A stretch of DNA of 64,000 bases from Dipylidium caninum. Its lineage: Eukaryota; Platyhelminthes; Cestoda; Cyclophyllidea; Dipylidiidae. Below, piece by piece: positions 1 through 13,000 of this stretch. Where the stretch lies: contig QEYB01000158.1 in the NCBI GenBank assembly GCA_017562135.1, forward strand, positions 310,001 to 374,000, given 5' to 3'. Position numbers and translations under genes: made by a program. The notes below the pieces were generated by a model, which saw nothing but the letters and a program-made list of their open reading frames with translations, did not search any database and was not told where the DNA came from. Position 1 is the first letter of the stretch; every line of letters starts with the position of its first letter.

Positions 1-3000
1 GCACATCCCCCCATCATCATTTGGCCTTGCCACGTTTCCCCAGTCCCGCTCTCGGTGGCCTGTAAGGGCGCGAGGGCGAAGGTCATTGAGCCTTTCCCAC
101 CTCCCACAGACGACAGACACGCTAACGCGCTGCCAAGGCTGCCGGGAGGCAGAGTCACTCCCCACGTGACGCAGCGCAGGCGGCGGCGCGCGTCTCCGTC
201 GCCTGCGGCCACAGACTCGGACACGAGGGAGCCGACGAGGGCGCGAAAAAGGCGATTCTGCCTCGGGCGACACGAACACACACGCTTCGGGGAGAAGCCT
301 CGCACCGCCACCCGCCCGAAGTGGCGGCGAGCTCAGCTCCACTCGAATTGCCCTCGAAAGTGCCGAAGACGGGGGCCAACGGAAGGGGACCCCCGCCGCC
401 AAGTGGAAGCTTGTCCCGGGCCGACCTTCTTTTGATCCTATCTTTGGTCCAAGGCCGTGCCAAGGGTTGGACGCCTGCAATAAGCCGCCCCTGCCCCCGC
501 CCCGCTCCTCCCGGAACCTCGGTCTACTATTTATTTCCATCAGAGGAGACGGCGCCTCCCGATTTTCCTCCCTCCTCCGTCTCTGACCTCATCTTGGAGG
601 AGGAAGCCACGGAACAGCGAGATCCTCCGAGGAAAGGAAGGCTTTTCTGCGAGGGATGCTCCAAACCCGCGTATCTCGGCGCGATGAGGGATTTTCTCCA
701 CCATGTTGACCCTCGTCGTGTCCCTCGACGCTGGCCAATTCCCAATCGCCACAGTCCACATGGCAGCAGCGGTGTCGGCTGTTGCCAGGGCCTCCATGAC
801 ATCTTTTATTTCCGGGGGCGGGCGCGTTCGCCAGACTCCCCTTAAGACAACACCAGCTTCACCTTCTACTAGAAGAAAAGTGGAGCAGAAGGTAAACAAA
901 GAGCCAATGGAGGAGGGCGACGAGGCGTGAAATCGGATACGCGAACTTTGTTCGCTTTGTTGGCGTGGAGTCGAGGTTTCGGCTTGGCCTTACGGCCGCC
1001 ACTCCGACTGTCCGCCAGATGAACGCCTCCACGGACTCCTACCACTCTGCCCGAAGTCTTGGCAGAGCAAGTGACATGTTTATCAAGGTTTACCGGGTGC
1101 CGCGGCTCCAACGCCTCGGTGCGGACTTGCCGCATGGGGAGGAATTCACGAGTGGAGCATTAGACGTTGAAGGCGGAGAGGCTGAACACCCGCAGCTCTC
1201 AACAACTCATATTCCACGTAGGCGACTCAGTTACCAAGGAGGAAAACAAAACAAAACCCTTTCGTCAGGCACCTACGACGTCCACGACGACGGAAAAGGC
1301 GCCTTCGCATTCTCATGCCGGTTGACAGGCGCAGGTCTTGGCGGCCTCACGTCCACTCAGGCGCCGAGGAGACTGGTCGACCGCCTCTCGAGGATATTTC
1401 GGGGGTGACCGGTTGGCTTCCGCATCTCTTTGGCCCTTCAGTTGACCCTCTTCCCGTCTCGTCTTGGAAAGACGGACACTTCAAGGCTGCTGCCAATGGA
1501 TCTTGACGCAAGTCTTAACCATCCTATCGAGTTTCGTCTTACTGGGTGAGTCTTGCTTGTCCGTGGCCATCACGGACAGTTCTCTCGGTGGCCTGTGATC
1601 GGGAAAAGAAGGCCTTACACACACTTCCAACCAATTAGACTCCGGTGGGGGACGCACCCACCGTCTTCTGCTAAAATTCCACGTTTGTTACGCTTCCACG
1701 GGGGAGTTGAGGGTCACCGCGCCAGTAAGGGAGTGTCCGAGAGGGACAGCAAAGAGGAAATGGGAGGGACGAGCGCGGCAGGTGCTGGAAAAGCCAGGCC
1801 TGGTGCGGTGCGGCCATCCATTCGTCCGCTAAGTCGCTTCCTCACACAATTCCCAACTATGGGAGTCGAGCACTAGTGGAGAGGCGGCGGTCACTGTCTC
1901 CCTCTTGTCGGGGATCCGAGACTCCACAGGGGAAGCGAGTTCCTCTGCTGGTCGAGAGGATTTCTCACAATTAGGAGGGCACAGAGGCGACGACAAAATG
2001 TGCCCCATTAGGCGATTCAGACGGAGGAGTTGAGAAGGGCGCATCGTCTTGTTCACCATCGTTGGGTGTTCGATGGTGCTACCGAGGCTGGGCGATTAGG
2101 AGATCGGCCAGATTTGCGCGCTAGGCGTGGCGAGAGGCGGTCCCAACGACTTTCTTCTGGCGACTGCACCAAAGGCGGAGGAGATTTGATCAACGATGAG
2201 TCGATCAGCCTGCCTGGGGGGTCGGCACCCTCCGAACCGACAAGTGGCTGGAACGGGATGCGTCGGCCACCTTTGCCCTCCGACTACAGCCGCTCGGCCA
2301 CTTCTCCACTATGCGGGCAGGGATTTTGAGAAGGAAGTGAACAGACGCGCGTCTGACCGAGAGAGACGAGGGCAACGCGGCTGAGGGGAATGGGCAGATT
2401 GGAGCGAGTTGACGAGCGGGTCGTCTCGATGCATGGCAGCAAATCACAACCAGGAGGTTGCCGCCCTAAAATGGAAATTTCGCTGCAAACGGGCGAGAGG
2501 AGCAGAGCGATTTCTCCCGACATCCTCACTCCGCGTGTCCGGCGGGAGAGGCGCCTCCGCCAGACATCGGAGGGACGGAGTTTGGCGGTGGAGAGCGAGT
2601 GGATGCAGCCAGCGGTGGATAAGTAACTGCCTGGCTAGTTGGGACTTGATTGAATGAATGGAAAAACTTTCCCTTGTCCCGGACCCCCTCTCCCATCCTC
2701 TTCCCCGCGCCCCTCGCAACACCCCACATCACATCGGCAGTTCGCCCGCTTCGCGTGGAAAATTTTATCGCCTCTTTGCGTGGCTGCTGTCTCCGCGCCT
2801 TCGGCTGCCCGTCGGCCGAGCGGGGAAAGAAGGGGCGGACGGGCGAGCGAGCGGACAAACGGCCAACGGAGAGGGGGTGGCCCAGGCCGAAGGCGAACAC
2901 ACTGGCAGGCCAGTTAACAAGCGATTGCCACCCTTGCAGAGACCGCCGGACACTTGGTCGCACGCAAGGCGATAAATTTCTACCCCGAAAACACACAGAA

Positions 3001-4772
3001 ACCAACGAGGAGGTGAGGAAAAAGTGGACATCGGAGTGCGAAATTGGAATCTACGGCTGTTTCTGCCAGCCAGTGCGTGTTTGTGAGGCGAGAAAGGAGG
3101 CGGACGGGTGTTGTTTGCGTGCTCTCCGCCTGGCGACAGGCCAGCATGATCGATTGCTCTCTTAATCCCCGCTCCGCCGGTGGACGAGGAAGCGGCGGCG
3201 GAAGCGGAGTATCTCCTCAACCCCTTTGCCCAGAATTCGGCTCCTCTTGTTTCATGATGCCAGCTAATTCCTTCCAGTCGAAGATCGGCTGGTCCTCGTC
3301 TACTCAGCGGTTTGAGGACGATTTCTGCCCCCGCGGGTGGCGAGTCTCCTCGCACAAGCGGGTTCGAGCATTGCACACGTCTTCCGCGAGGCTCGTGGCT
3401 GCGCAGTCGCCTGAAAACTCTCCCGCCAAACAGCAGGAGCGACTGGGAGATGCCAGAGACCCACTTGAGAGCCGGATTTCCTCAGTCGAGCAAATCCACT
3501 GGAGCCAAAAGAGTCGCCGACCAGCCTGCACCTCCCACGAGGTCGACTCTTCAGATGGCCAGCCTCGAGAAGCAAGTCACCAGATCGGCCGAGCGGCTGT
3601 CCCGGCCAGTCTACATGCCAGCCAGCCTGCCAGCCAGTCAGGCCGGCGAGGGCGGTGGGAGACAAAGTGTCATTTCGCGTGATCAAAGCGAAGTGGGTGG
3701 CGAGGGCGAAATTGCCTCTTCCCCCTTCGTGTTTGTGTGTGTGTGTCCACGCTACCATCACATCGGCGTAGCACGCTTGTCGCAGTCGTCAGGACTTGCG
3801 TGATTAACGCGAGTAGGGAAATTTACACGCCTCCTCGTCTTCCTCACAGCCCATAAATCAGCGCACGCGTTGGCAACCCTGTCAGAGGGGAAATCAGCCA
3901 GGCCCTCGGCGGCTCAACCAGCCCAAGTACGTCCGGTCGGGGCCGCAAAAGAGCGCTACCGCCGACCAGGGTGCCCGTCAACGGATAATGAAGGAGTTCT
4001 TCAGTTCGATGACCGTCTGGAGTGAAGACGATCGCCACGCTGGGGGAGGTTGGTGCTCTCAGGACGTGTCTGTCCGCCCACAACGTCGCCTCACCTGTCC
4101 TCCTCTCGGCCCGAGAACACCGACGGCCAGGGCCCGGTCCGCTCCGCCCCAAATTGGCCCACTCGGTGGCGGCAGCGAGGACGGTGATTTAACTATAAGG
4201 TCCCGGCCACAGGCTTTCGAACCTCGAAGTGAGGTCGCCAAACCGCGCATCCTTTCATCTTCTACTTTGTGGTGTTTTGATAGGGTGATGCACTGCTGAC
4301 CCCCTTTCGGACTCCGGTTTGCGTTTGTGTGTTCCGCTTTGGGGATACAAAGGCGGAGGTTTGCTTGTAACCCCCCACGCACCACCACCGCCACCCTCAC
4401 ATGCAGAATTAATGCCTTTTATTTTTGCAAACTGGTGTTTGATGTACGACGTGGCGGCTGTTCACAATTCGTTCGGGCCCCGTGCTGCGCGTCTCCTCGG
4501 TTCTACACCGAGGATCCGGTTGTGATTAGCGGAAACATTGTGGCCCCATCACGGGCGACACGGCGGAGCTTCCTCCCACTTCTTCCGACCAAAAGGCTGA
4601 CTGCCTTCGAGGGTTATTCCGCGGACTCTGAGGCCACTTTTCCCTCGTCTGGCGGCTCCGAGTGCTTGTCAGCGATGCCGCTCGCTTAGTTGGTCATGGC
4701 GACACGTGATTGTGAAGCACACGGCGACGCAGACAAATTCCCACGCGTCTAACTCGAAGACCTCGGCGATTT

Positions 4773-4797
4773 CCGCCCCGCCCCGCCCCGCCCCCCG
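4773..4797. repeat. C-rich pentamer tract (CCCCG)n
   Basis: Four C-runs spaced by single G bases form a short tandem of the unit CCCCG, ending in six C. The minus strand therefore carries four G-runs of four or more with one-base loops, which fits a G-quadruplex. No gene start is recognisable nearby, so any regulatory role is unknown. Confidence 0.7.
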
Positions 4798-6813
4798 ATC
4801 GCCCACCTGCACCTCGCTCGTTTTACAGCTAAGCTTGATGTTGATTTGAATCAAAACGATTGGTCTTAAATTGCAGATAATCAGCCGTTTTGCGTGGTGG
4901 AAGGACACCTGAGGGTCACCCGCCCCGGTCGCCCCGCCCGGACGGTCTCCATTGGAGGCGGAGGCCAGAAACGCCAGTAGGAACCACAAGGGCGCGGCGG
5001 TTTGGACAATCGCCACCGAAACCTCTGGTCGACTGACCAATCGCACCGGTCCCGAAGTGGCCACTGCCATCACCGTCGTGGTATGATTGGCCAAACACCT
5101 TGACACGACGCGCTGACCAGTGGTCACTTTCAACCACCTGATTTGTCACTTCCCGCGTGGACAAGCAGGAGCGCCGAGACACGTGCGAAAAAGGCAACGG
5201 GAGGACAACTTTCCTCCCACCTTCGACCGAGGAAGTGGCCGAGTGTCGCGGGGTGATGATACTCCCGCCCCGACACTTGATCGTCCATACGCAAATCTCC
5301 GTGTCGCGTCCACCAGCATTTCACACTTCCGCCACATTTCCAACTCAACTGCAGAACTGAGCGCAGTCACGTAAGAGTGTTTTAGGGATTCTGAGGAGGC
5401 GGACTAAGTGCAGCCGAGGCCGATGGGACGAAAAAACGAAGGGCGGTGGGGACAGAAATGGGACATCGCGTACAGCCCCCACCACCACGCCAATGGAAGC
5501 CCGGGCCTTACACTTCTAACAACTTATTCCCTCAAAAGAGTCTTGTCTTTGATTGATGGTGAGGACGAGAGGGCACTTTTAGGAATCTACTTTTTTCCTG
5601 CCTAACCAATGAAACCTCGTCGCCTGTGCAACTGCATTTAAACTCACTTGACTCGCGGCCAATCAGCGCGGAAGACATCGTTGCCCTCAGTGCCTTCCTC
5701 CTTAAACACTTCCGCTCTTAATAGCAGAAGGAGGAGAGCCGGGTGACCATTTCTCTCCTCTTCAACTCTCCCGGCTTGAGTGGAGAAGGGATCAGGTTAA
5801 TTTGCAACTCAATTTGTCTTCTGTTACGCCACCGCCCCGGGTTTCGTGCACTGCGCCTGCTGGACCAGGTGGCAAAGGCACGAAGCGTTTCATTGACGAT
5901 CACGCGTTTTTCAACAAAGCTAACCGACCAGAAAGTGTCAACAGCACAATTATATATTCGAAACCGCCGTTCGTAAAAGCCACTGATGAGTCGGTGGAAA
6001 CAGACACCCTGGTGGCAGATTCCCAGCACCAAATACAACATCCAAAGAGACATAAAAACGTCGTTTGGTGGCGGGTTTCTCCACACCACAGCCCCACACA
6101 CCCACAAGCAGAGGAATTTTCTAAAAATGCGCAAAAAGTAGTTAACAGATGGCCTTATCCCCGAGAAAGAAGGAGGACATCAAGATGGTTCGCTTCGGTG
6201 ATTTTGACACACATACAAATAGGCGGGTAATAATCTTTGTCTCCCAGGACGCGGCAACTATCTACGCGACCCTCCGCCGTATCGGTTTTGATAGTCCCGC
6301 CGGCGAAATGGCGAAGGTGGACGACGCAGTCTGGCTCGTGAGGGCCCTCCAGGACTGATTTCTGAAGATTGAAAGACACAGAAAAGAGGAAAAATTAGAT
6401 AGGAAGTCGTTTTCTTCAGGAATGCTTTTGTTACGAGAAAAATAAACGATAAGACAAGGATTATATAGATTCTTTGTGGTCGGACAAAGGCTGGTGTGTA
6501 CACATACCTGGGAAATAGGAAAAGTAAAGTCGGTTTAGATAACCCAAGAAGACCTTCATCAAAGCCTGAAGAGCGAGTGATGAAAAGCAATATTAAGCTG
6601 GAATTTGAGACAGACTACTTATAAGAACTAAGTAAGATGGATTTCAAATGAGGCCGCTACTGCTCGTGTGGACAGGTTGCCGTGGAGGAGTGACATTGTG
6701 CACAGGCGTCACGCCAATCGCCATGACTGCGCGAAGGTCATGGAAGCACTCAGACCCCAGAGTGCAGAGCATCTGAGGGCGGGTAATGGTGAATGACACT
6801 TCTAACCATGAAA

Positions 6814-6823
6814 GGGGGGGGGG
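6814..6823 (+). repeat. Poly-G run
   Basis: Ten consecutive G bases, followed by A and three more G. Simple homopolymer in noncoding sequence; no function is apparent. Confidence 0.8.
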
Positions 6824-7037
6824 AGGGCCGCCCTGACACCCGACAAACCTCACCGAAACTCATTCGGCGAGATACCCGTTCGACAATAAATACAATAAGG
6901 AGAAACGAGGCATTTCAGAAAGATGACAGAGTAAAACCAGATAAGGGGGCAGCTTGGCAAAGTGAGGTTGTCCCGTAAAAGAGACTGTTGGGCCACATTG
7001 TCGAAGCCTCCAGGACCAAACCTCCCTACAGTGGCTA

Positions 7038-10000
7038 CTAGGAAATGAAGAAAAAAGCAAATCCACATATGGGAAAGGGGTTGGCGTTGACAAACGTCAT
7101 TTCCATCGGAAAAACTCGCCTGGAAGCGCCCTCCATCGAGGCAAAAGGGCACAACGTTTCGACAACAAAAGACTGTAATGAAAAAGCGGTACCCAAATTG
7201 ACCGACGGGGTCTGAGAGGGCGAGGCGCGTCGAAGAGCAGGTGGCACGACCGGCGAGGTGGGCGAACAGCTGCGGCTGGTCGACGAGGAGGCGGAGTGAC
7301 GCGAGGACGTTGCACCTGTGGACGAATGATGATGCGACGGAAGTTGGTGGCGAAAGCCTCGCTCCGCCAGGCGCTTCTCTATCTCCCTTTGGCGCATTTG
7401 AGAGGCGAGCTTGCGAAGGCCCTCTTCACGATCCTGGAGCAGAAAGCGCGCACAAGTGGACTCGAGTCGGAGAAAAGAAGTTGGAAGGATTTGTGGCCAA
7501 TCTACCGTTTTATAGCTAACCCTCCCTCCCCCTCCCGCCCCCGTTTAATCATGGATTCACCGACGACAGGAAAATAACCGCTCCCTCAGAACGTCAAGTG
7601 CTTCAAGGCGGAAGAAAGCGTAACGCTGAAAATAAGAATGTGTATCCTTCACGTGCATTGGAAGGCGTCTACAAGAGCAATGCGATGTTCTTACAAATTG
7701 GGAGATTCTCCCGTTGCCCACGTGAGTGTGATGGCATGGGAGCTTAAATGAACCTGAATACGTCTCCCCAGGCCGTGAAAGTGATGGAAAGTTGGGCTAG
7801 AGAAAAGGTGATTGAACGGGCGAAATTATAGCTTAAAGGTGGGCAAGACAGAGTTGGTTCGCCTTGCTAACTCACCACTAGATGATATCAGTAGATTGTG
7901 AATGCACCCGAAATGGGTGTGGAATAACGTGGGAGTGAAAAAGACGGGTGGTTGGGGAAAGGACCTCCCGAGCGAAGAGGCAGTTTTCACCCGGTCAAGT
8001 GGGCACGGTAAAGGGTGGAGTAGGGCAAAATTTAGACGTACCATGCGTTCCCGCTCCTGTTTTTCCAATCGCTCCAACTCCGCCTTCTTCTCGGCGTTCA
8101 CTGGCAAGGGGAAAAGACAAGAGAATAATAAAAAACGGACAAAAGCACTAGATGCGTTATCGTGTCCGTGCCTGCTGAGGTGTGTGGCTGGTGATGGTTC
8201 AGGCCACCGAGGGAAAAAAAACGACCATTACTTTGATTGTTCCTATTGCCTATTGTACTTGGTCCCTGCTTTTGTTGCAGTTACCGCCTGTATGACGATT
8301 AATGAAACCACAACGACCGTAGTCACGCAGGCTGGTTGTGTTAACCTCCCACCTAATTAAATGGGCCATTCAAACGCCCATTTTGGCGGTCCACCGTTAT
8401 TTTCAACAGCCACCCCGCCGCAGACTGGCAAGACTGATAAACTGGCTTTCGACAGGGCGAAGTAGACTTGGAAGATAGTCATTCTCCCCGGAAATACTCG
8501 AGAGAGACAATCTGGAGCAAAGTGTGGAACAATTGGGTTTTTCTTGCCAATAGGATGGGGCAAAAAATGCCATGCAGTCTTCACAATCCCTAATTAGTGT
8601 CTCTTGCCCATGCTTACGGTCTCCAAGACCGTAAGAAAGTTAAATAATGCGCCATTCTGCAACACGAACACCTACAGTCTTCAAAGTGAAGCATGTCACA
8701 CTCAAACAAAGAGTGACATAAGACCGTTCTTGTGGTTTTATCAGACTTTTACCACCTCGCCCCAGTTACCCACTGATATTTTTGTCACCATGGGACGAAT
8801 TACTTGCTCTTCCTCTTCTTTTCCGTCAAGTTGGGTAATAGTAGGCTACCCCAATTCAGTTAATGAGATTTTAGAGAATGTTTTCTCCCGCGTATTTGGA
8901 GTATGTAAGGGTCTTAAGATTTTAATGCCCTAAACATTCTGTTAAGAGAATACTTTTACGGAAAGCGTTGACGTCCACTCTTACACTTCTGTTGACAACT
9001 CTTAAATAAGGAGTGAGTCATAGGAGGCTGATAAACCACCGTGTCGAGACAAAGGTGGGTTTTCTCTGAGGCTTGCAGTCGAGTAGTTTTGCTGAGGACA
9101 AAACTCTACTCGGGGACTGGAAAGAAGTAAGTGAGTGATGGAATACTTAAGCAATTAGATGGGTTCTAAGGCCCTCACCAATACAATAAGATGCGAGAAA
9201 AGTTGCTAAAATGGGCATAAATGGTAGATAAAATATTAAAAATATACTAACAAAGGAGCAATACGAAAAAAGACTTGACTATTAAGAATTTTGAAGGGGA
9301 ACTTTACGAAATGCAGCTTAGGCCAATTAAGTAACAGGAAACATAATAATATTACTAATAAAGTGAATATAGGATAGATGAAGTGAAATATGAGCATATG
9401 ACAGGTACTTGTTAATAAACTGTTCCGTTAAGAATTAGTTGAGACGTTGCGCAGCAAAAAGATGCAAAGTACTAATCGTTCTCATTTCGATCTGGCAGTT
9501 TTAAAGAGATCCCATCGAAAATGGCACATTGTACCGAATTCTCGGAACTTACTTGTTTTATTCAACTGAGCCTGCATACGCCGCTTCATGATTTCTTGGG
9601 GAGTCAATCTAGGTGCATTAGACGACATAGTTTTCCCTACTTGTGTTCTCATATCCTGGAAACGAAATAAACGGGCGCCAATGTTAGTGCTATTGATGAA
9701 AACTTTACCCACACAATAGACCGTATTGGAACCAAGCTCGGGTAGCGCAAAATATCAAGCCTACTTAAACGCGCACAAGTAGTGAGGAGAATATTTCAAG
9801 AGATTTCCAGAGGGGGAAGCTAGAGGGCGAAGTAGACGAGGGTAGGGGGTAGAAACTGACTTTAGAAGAAGTAGAAGAGGTATGTGGGTTAGGAGGATTG
9901 GAATATCGATCGACCGAGTGCTGTTGGAGATCGTGATGTTGGGATGGTGAGGCTGTTCTCTTACCCCCGGAGAAAAAATCGCCCGCCTCGCCCAGATTGT

Positions 10001-13000
10001 CGAAGTACCTGTGAAGGCAAAGGAGGTCGAAATGGCATGCGCTCCGCATTAGACTCCGTTGTAAGTCCCAGTGAGAAGAGGTGAAGTGTTAAGGTGACGC
10101 GAGACAACACGAGACCCTCCCTCAACCTGCCGCCCCCCCCTCCGCCGCCCTCTCTCTCGGTTACGCAAAACATTCAATCGGCCAACCGACAAAACTACAT
10201 TAATTTATCACCAGCGCTACTGTGCAGCCGCAGACCCATTAAATAGCTCACACCACCTTCGGGTTTATGTAATCCCCCAGGCCAGCTTAACTGCCTTCAT
10301 CCGTGGCAACGACATTAGCCAAGACGACGAGGTCGACACACAAGCTGAGGCAGCGCGAAGGAGGAGAGCAAAAGGCAGACGCGATGTGACCGAGTGTTGC
10401 ACGCCTGGAAATACCAAATGGAGGTCAGGAGAAAGCGAAAGTCGAGGGGCTGCGTCCGCGGCGGGGGGGGGGGGGGAACAGTAAGCATCGCCCCCGTGTA
10501 CGGGTTGTGGAAGACTTTTGCCAGCTGGCCAACTTCTCCAAACGCCCAAGCCATCCTCGCCCCGGAGGTGGTTTGGCTCGAATTTGCGTCCCCCAGAGAG
10601 CGGAAAATGGGGTTCCAACGCGGCCGCTTTCAGCACTACGCGCCCGCGTTAGCGCATTATAATCACAAAAGCCTGACAAAAACTGGAATAAATCTAATCG
10701 ACTTTGTCATATGTAGAAGGACGTCACCGCCCTCCACGGAGATCATCTCATGCCCCGCCTCCGCCTCCTCAGGTTGGGGGGAATTTAAATCTCTCCAGCG
10801 GAAGTGTCAACATCCAAATGGAGGTAAAATTTAGCGTCTCTTTGAAAGGGTTTCAGGGTTTGGATAAAACCTCCGACGCCAGGAGGCGATATAATCGTCA
10901 ATTTACATTACGAAAGCAGACTAGAAACAACGGCTCGACACATTCACCATTCACAGTGACGGATGGCTTTGAGGTCAAATGTGTGAAGGTAGCATAATTC
11001 TCAGGTCAACAAACAAAAGGTGTGTCTCGAAGGGTTCCACTTACCTCCTTCTTCCGTCGGGCTCCACGAATGTTGGGCGGCAGTGGCTGGTAGAAGCGCC
11101 GGCGGCGGTGCCAGACGGAAGCCGGCGTTCATCCTCCCTGTCCGATGTGGAGGCAGAAGCAGAGGCGGAGGAGGAAAGAGCCATCTTTTTCTCCTCATCG
11201 GACTCCAACTCGCGACGATAGTAGCGCTTGATTGGTACCGCCTCGTCCCTAAGCACACAGACAAATGCTCTGATGCGACCCGAAAGCTTCCCGGCCTTTT
11301 GGTTGCCACCGGTGAGGAGACTCCTCCGGATGGTTCGGGGCGGGAGCAAACTCACGCAACTCCCACCTTGTGGACAATGCGTCTGCTCATCGAAAGTCGG
11401 TTGACAAGCACAAAGAAGTTTAATGGCATTCCTTGAAATGACAAGTGCAAATGGGGGCTGTCGATACGCAGTTGTCAGTATTAGCTTAGCATCTACCCTG
11501 GTTGGATCTTTGAGTGTGAGAGAGAAAAAAGTCTTTCAGAATGCCTCTACCTTTGTGCGGTCCTCCTCAAAAGCGGCGCCAGAGAACATGAAAATTGCAA
11601 AGTCGTGTCGGGCATTCGAGGCCATCGGTACGAAGGTGCCGAGCAGTGGCGCCGGTAATAACATGACCCTCTGACACGGGGTGACCCACACCTCCTCTTT
11701 CATACCTTTTCAAGGTGAGTGACAAGAGTTTCGTACGATCTTCCGTCGCATAACCAACTGCCACTCACATGACATTCACGTATCAAGTGACGTTGCCTCT
11801 TTTAGATGCCGCGTTTCCCACCACCCTTCATGTCTCTTGCTGCTGGTGGAAGAAATAAGGGGACCGGATGAAAGATGACAGACGAGGAGGCCGGAGTTTC
11901 GTTTCTTCGTGCGACTGAACCTTCTCCGAGTTAAAACCTATCCACTCTGAAAATAATTAGCTCGAAAATCTCGCGTTGAGGAATGAGTGGTTGGTTGAGG
12001 AGTCCCAAAAACACTGCTCAGTCTTGTTTGGATTTCGACGCGCCCATCCACCACGATGGTGATGTATGACGCTGAGTAGTCGTTCATATCCACCGCCAAC
12101 AACAACGACCCAAAAAAAGAATCAGTCGAGGATAAGGAAAAGTTGGCCTGCCAGTGGGATCACACATCACATCATAGGAAATGACTGGGAAAAGGGCAGA
12201 ATGAGGGGAGCTCTTAGACAGGACTATTCAAGAGGCTGGTGGGATCGGAAGGCCACATGCCGTTTTACCTCAACCGCCGACACCACAAGAGGAAAGAAAA
12301 AAAAAAAAAAAAAAAAACATTTGCATCTACCAAAAATTGAAGTGCAAAAGTGTAGGTGAAGCAGATAAGACTCACTCATCACCACTACGACGACTGGGTG
12401 AGCGATTGCGGAATGTCGAGGCACCCGTTCTCTTCGCCAACGAGCCCGAACGAGACGATGACGACGAGGATGACGACGATGATGGTGATCGCGTGGACGA
12501 ATGCCGATGTGACCGCCTCTTAGTGGTGGAGGAGGAGGAGGAAGGGTGTCGCCTTCGGTAGGGGGTAAATCGTCGATCCCTCGCGGTGGAAGAGCGAGAA
12601 CGCGTTGACGAACTGTGACGTCGATGGCTGAAAGGTTTACAACCAGTGGTCACGTGGAAAACGGCAAGGAAAATCAAGAATACGAGAAAGAAAAAGTCAG
12701 TCAGCAAAGTGGAAGTTGAGCGCAAAGGAGTGAGCTTTTCGAGAAACCACCCAATCTCATTGTCACTACTCCCTGAAAATCGCAATGTGCACAAACAGAA
12801 GAAAAATTCTACTAAAAAGGGATAAAAGAGACGCGGCATTTATCTGCAAGAAGCCTCCCACCCCGAGCTCCGCCCGACGAACAAAAAGGAAGAACAAGGA
12901 AGGAAGATGAAACACAAACGCCCCTTCCTCGAGTTTTTCCCAAGACAGATACTTGTTCAGACGTCAATAACGAGGAATGATGGTGGAACCTCAGCTTTAT

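Larger units (their letters stand above)
1..7037. other. Gene-poor GC-rich region, no exon recognised
   Basis: This stretch downstream of the CLASRP 3' end is GC-rich up to about 5.8 kb and then becomes more AT-rich. It has overlapping open frames of 60 to 210 codons on both strands. Their translations are rich in Arg, Pro, Ser and Gly, match no family I know, and lie antisense to each other, which is what GC-rich noncoding DNA gives. The only structures I can point to are a C-rich pentamer tract at 4773-4797, a short CCAGC-type tandem at about 3605-3645, and a run of ten G at 6814-6823. An exon of an unrecognised gene or an intron of a neighbour cannot be excluded. Confidence 0.5.

Noticed and set aside
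321..845. 174-codon open frame on the plus strand
   Set aside because: It is covered by antisense frames of similar length, its composition is that of GC-rich noise, and no domain is recognisable.
3044..3682. 212-codon open frame on the plus strand
   Set aside because: Overlaps an equally open antisense frame of 203 codons, contains a CCAGC-type repeat, and has no known motif.
12240..12317. A-run as the tail of a retroposed element
   Set aside because: No element body, no target-site duplication; it sits in an intron next to ordinary intronic sequence.
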